Assembly (NCBI RefSeq): GCF_024494575.1
Contig: NZ_JANHDO010000002.1
Coordinates: 186,001 to 250,000, forward strand
Source: Halorubrum salinum
Lineage (GTDB): Archaea > Halobacteriota > Halobacteria > Halobacteriales > Haloferacaceae
Reading direction: 5' to 3'
Length of the DNA: 64,000 nt
The notes beneath the pieces are model-generated. The model did no database searches. It saw only the letters and a program-made list of their open reading frames with translations, and was not told the origin of the DNA. The position numbers were made by a program, and so were the translations under genes. Below, piece after piece: positions 62,927 to 64,000 of this stretch (positions are counted from its first letter, which is position 1; each line of letters begins with the position of its first letter).

Positions 62927-63675
62927 CAGGCCACCTCCGTCTCGACGCTGTTTGTCGCCGTGTCGTCCGCCCGCTCGGCCGCGGCCACGCGGATCTCGAT
63001 TTCGCTCCCGTCGTCGAGCCCGAGGGCGTCGCGGAGGCGTTCCGGTGCGATGAGTTCCAGTTGGTCGTCGTCGTGGTGCGTACGGTCCGGGACTATCGCG
63101 TGGACCTCCTCGTAGCGCTCGTCGCCGGCGACGACGGTGACGCCGTAACACGAGGCCGCGCCGTAGGTCCGGTCGTCGTCCTCCCAGGCGTCTATCGGCA
63201 CCGCCTCGATTCCGGTCAGTTCGCCGCGGCGGCGGACGCTCTCCTCGCTCAGGTCGACGTTGAGCGTGCCGGGGAACGGCTCGTAGCCGAGCCGCGACCG
63301 GAACTGCTCGGCGTAGCCGGAGAGAGTGATGTAGTGTCGTCCCTCGCCCATCCCGCTCGTGACCACACCGCGGAGGACGAGGTCGACGTCGGTCTCGAAG
63401 AGCCGGCGGTAGTCGGCGTACTCCGCGCGCAGCGCCGCCTCTCCCGCCTCGGTGACCCGAACCCACTGGCCGTCGCCGACCACGTCGCGCTCGACGTACC
63501 CCGCGGATTCGAGGCTCTGGAGCCGCCGAGAAGCGGTCTGCGTCGAGGCGTCGAGGCGGTCGCCGAGCGCCGCACACGACACCTTCGTCTCGGTTAAGCC
63601 GCCGACGAGCCCGACGTGTTTCAGGGCCGCTACCGCGGCCGGGTCGAGGTCCGTCGCCGCCGTCGCTTCTGCCAT
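62926..63675 (-). CDS. rbkR: CTP-dependent riboflavin kinase with HTH domain (RbkR)
   Basis: 249-residue bifunctional protein. An N-terminal winged-helix domain (about residues 10-90: [12 protein letters not shown], then [20 protein letters not shown]) binds DNA. The C-terminal DUF120 domain (about 95-230) is the archaeal riboflavin kinase, with [22 protein letters not shown] and [10 protein letters not shown]. It makes FMN using CTP and, in characterised archaea, represses riboflavin genes. Here it is the first gene of an operon with ribB, so autoregulation is expected. The in-frame upstream extension to 63987 runs across the promoter and is rejected. Confidence 0.94.
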   Translation of the reverse strand: MAEATAATDLDPAAVAALKHVGLVGGLTETKVSCAALGDRLDASTQTASRRLQSLESAGYVERDVVGDGQWVRVTEAGEAALRAEYADYRRLFETDVDLVLRGVVTSGMGEGRHYITLSGYAEQFRSRLGYEPFPGTLNVDLSEESVRRRGELTGIEAVPIDAWEDDDRTYGAASCYGVTVVAGDERYEEVHAIVPDRTHHDDDQLELIAPERLRDALGLDDGSEIEIRVAAAERADDTATNSVETEVA

Positions 63676-63701
63676 GTTCCGATCTGGGACCCGCGAACGC
63701 A

Positions 63702-63738
63702 AAAGTGTAACGAATATGGGATGCGTCTCAATATCGTT
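63702..63738 (-). promoter_or_regulatory. Promoter and possible operator of the rbkR-ribB operon
   Basis: TTACACTTTT (about 63702-63711, minus strand) lies 27-36 bases before the rbkR ATG. AACGA (63709-63713) and TCGTT (63734-63738) flank it as a spaced inverted repeat with AATAT-like inner bases, where RbkR might bind. The palindrome is weak. Confidence 0.35.
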
Positions 63739-63918
63739 ATTTACTGCGGGAGGGGGCGTCGTATCGGTGCGCGGACGACGCACGACGGACACGGCGTCGA
63801 CGACGCTGCGTACACGAGGTTCGGTGCGGCAGCCACCTAATCCCGTCGGTCTCGCAGACCCCCTCGCGTGGCGCTGGCGACTGAGAATGACTCGCGTGCA
63901 GGTCGAAGAAAGGTAAGG

Positions 63919-63927
63919 TACAAATAC
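63919..63927 (+). promoter_or_regulatory. Promoter of the tRNA-Ala gene
   Basis: TACAAATAC lies 24-32 bases before the first tRNA base, matching the usual TATA position for haloarchaeal tRNA genes. Confidence 0.55.
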
Positions 63928-63950
63928 GAACGGCGATTGGTCGACGATGA

Positions 63951-64000
63951 GGGCTCGTAGATCAGCGGCAGATCGCTTCCTTCGCAAGGAAGAGGCCCGG
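63951..64000 (+). tRNA. tRNA-Ala (anticodon CGC), 3' end outside window
   Basis: The 5' acceptor strand GGGCTCG is followed by the D-arm GATCAGCGGCAGATC and a five-pair anticodon stem CTTCC/GGAAG. The seven-base loop TTCGCAA places CGC at positions 34-36, reading the alanine codon GCG. The window stops in the variable region/T-stem start (AGGCCCGG), so the T-arm and 3' acceptor strand are not seen. Confidence 0.9.

Overview
The window is chromosomal DNA of an extremely halophilic archaeon (class Halobacteria). The sequence is GC-rich and the predicted proteins are very acidic, with Asp/Glu-rich inserts. It carries archaeal-only genes: the PolD large subunit with an intein, a complete A-type ATP synthase, bacteriorhodopsin with its activator Bat, TiaS, CTP-dependent riboflavin kinase/regulator and CDP-archaeol synthase. 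Many genes have a TATA-like box about 25-35 bases before the start codon, as expected for leaderless haloarchaeal transcripts. Halorubrum or a close relative is my best guess from overall impression only. I saw no insertion sequence, prophage, integrase or CRISPR array; this looks like stable core genome with a few local insertions.

Layout. 1-7,621: end of a copper P-type ATPase, DUF5783-like protein, NifU-type Fe-S protein, PPC-domain protein, PolD large subunit with a 178-residue mini-intein, RNase HI and its operon partner. 7,785-14,013: PadR regulator, inorganic pyrophosphatase, HTH regulator, small unknown proteins, AspA/AstE-type hydrolase, threonine synthase and ketopantoate reductase. 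14,253-28,926: four-CBS protein, glycyl-tRNA synthetase, dolichol-kinase-like protein, Lhr-type helicase, five-PAS histidine kinase, cupin, AroA, ArsA/Get3 ATPase, two membrane proteins and a DUF2103 protein. 29,102-42,496: LysE-type exporter, then the ATP synthase cluster, all on the minus strand. Transcription order is atpH-I-K-E-C-F-A-B, then bat-bop-crtY, then atpD.

42,677-50,623: MinD4-like ATPase divergent from atpH, COG1395-type HTH regulator, TiaS, small proteins, M24 peptidase, DUF302 and an M29-like aminopeptidase. 50,828-63,675: thioredoxin reductase, DHH phosphoesterase, FolC-FolP fusion, ABC transporter pair, zinc-ribbon microprotein, CarS, proline dehydrogenase, DUF502 protein, IlvE, RibB and RbkR. 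The window ends inside a tRNA-Ala(CGC) gene.

The most notable arrangement is the light-driven proton-pump module (bacteriorhodopsin, a lycopene cyclase for the retinal precursor, and a Bat activator with an intact LOV photosensor signature) lying between atpB and atpD. This puts the generator and the consumer of the proton gradient in one cluster. The opsin promoter region has a UAS-like element and a perfect 9-bp inverted repeat. atpK and atpD appear to have their own promoters. All functional statements rest on motif recognition and memory of protein families; no database search was run.
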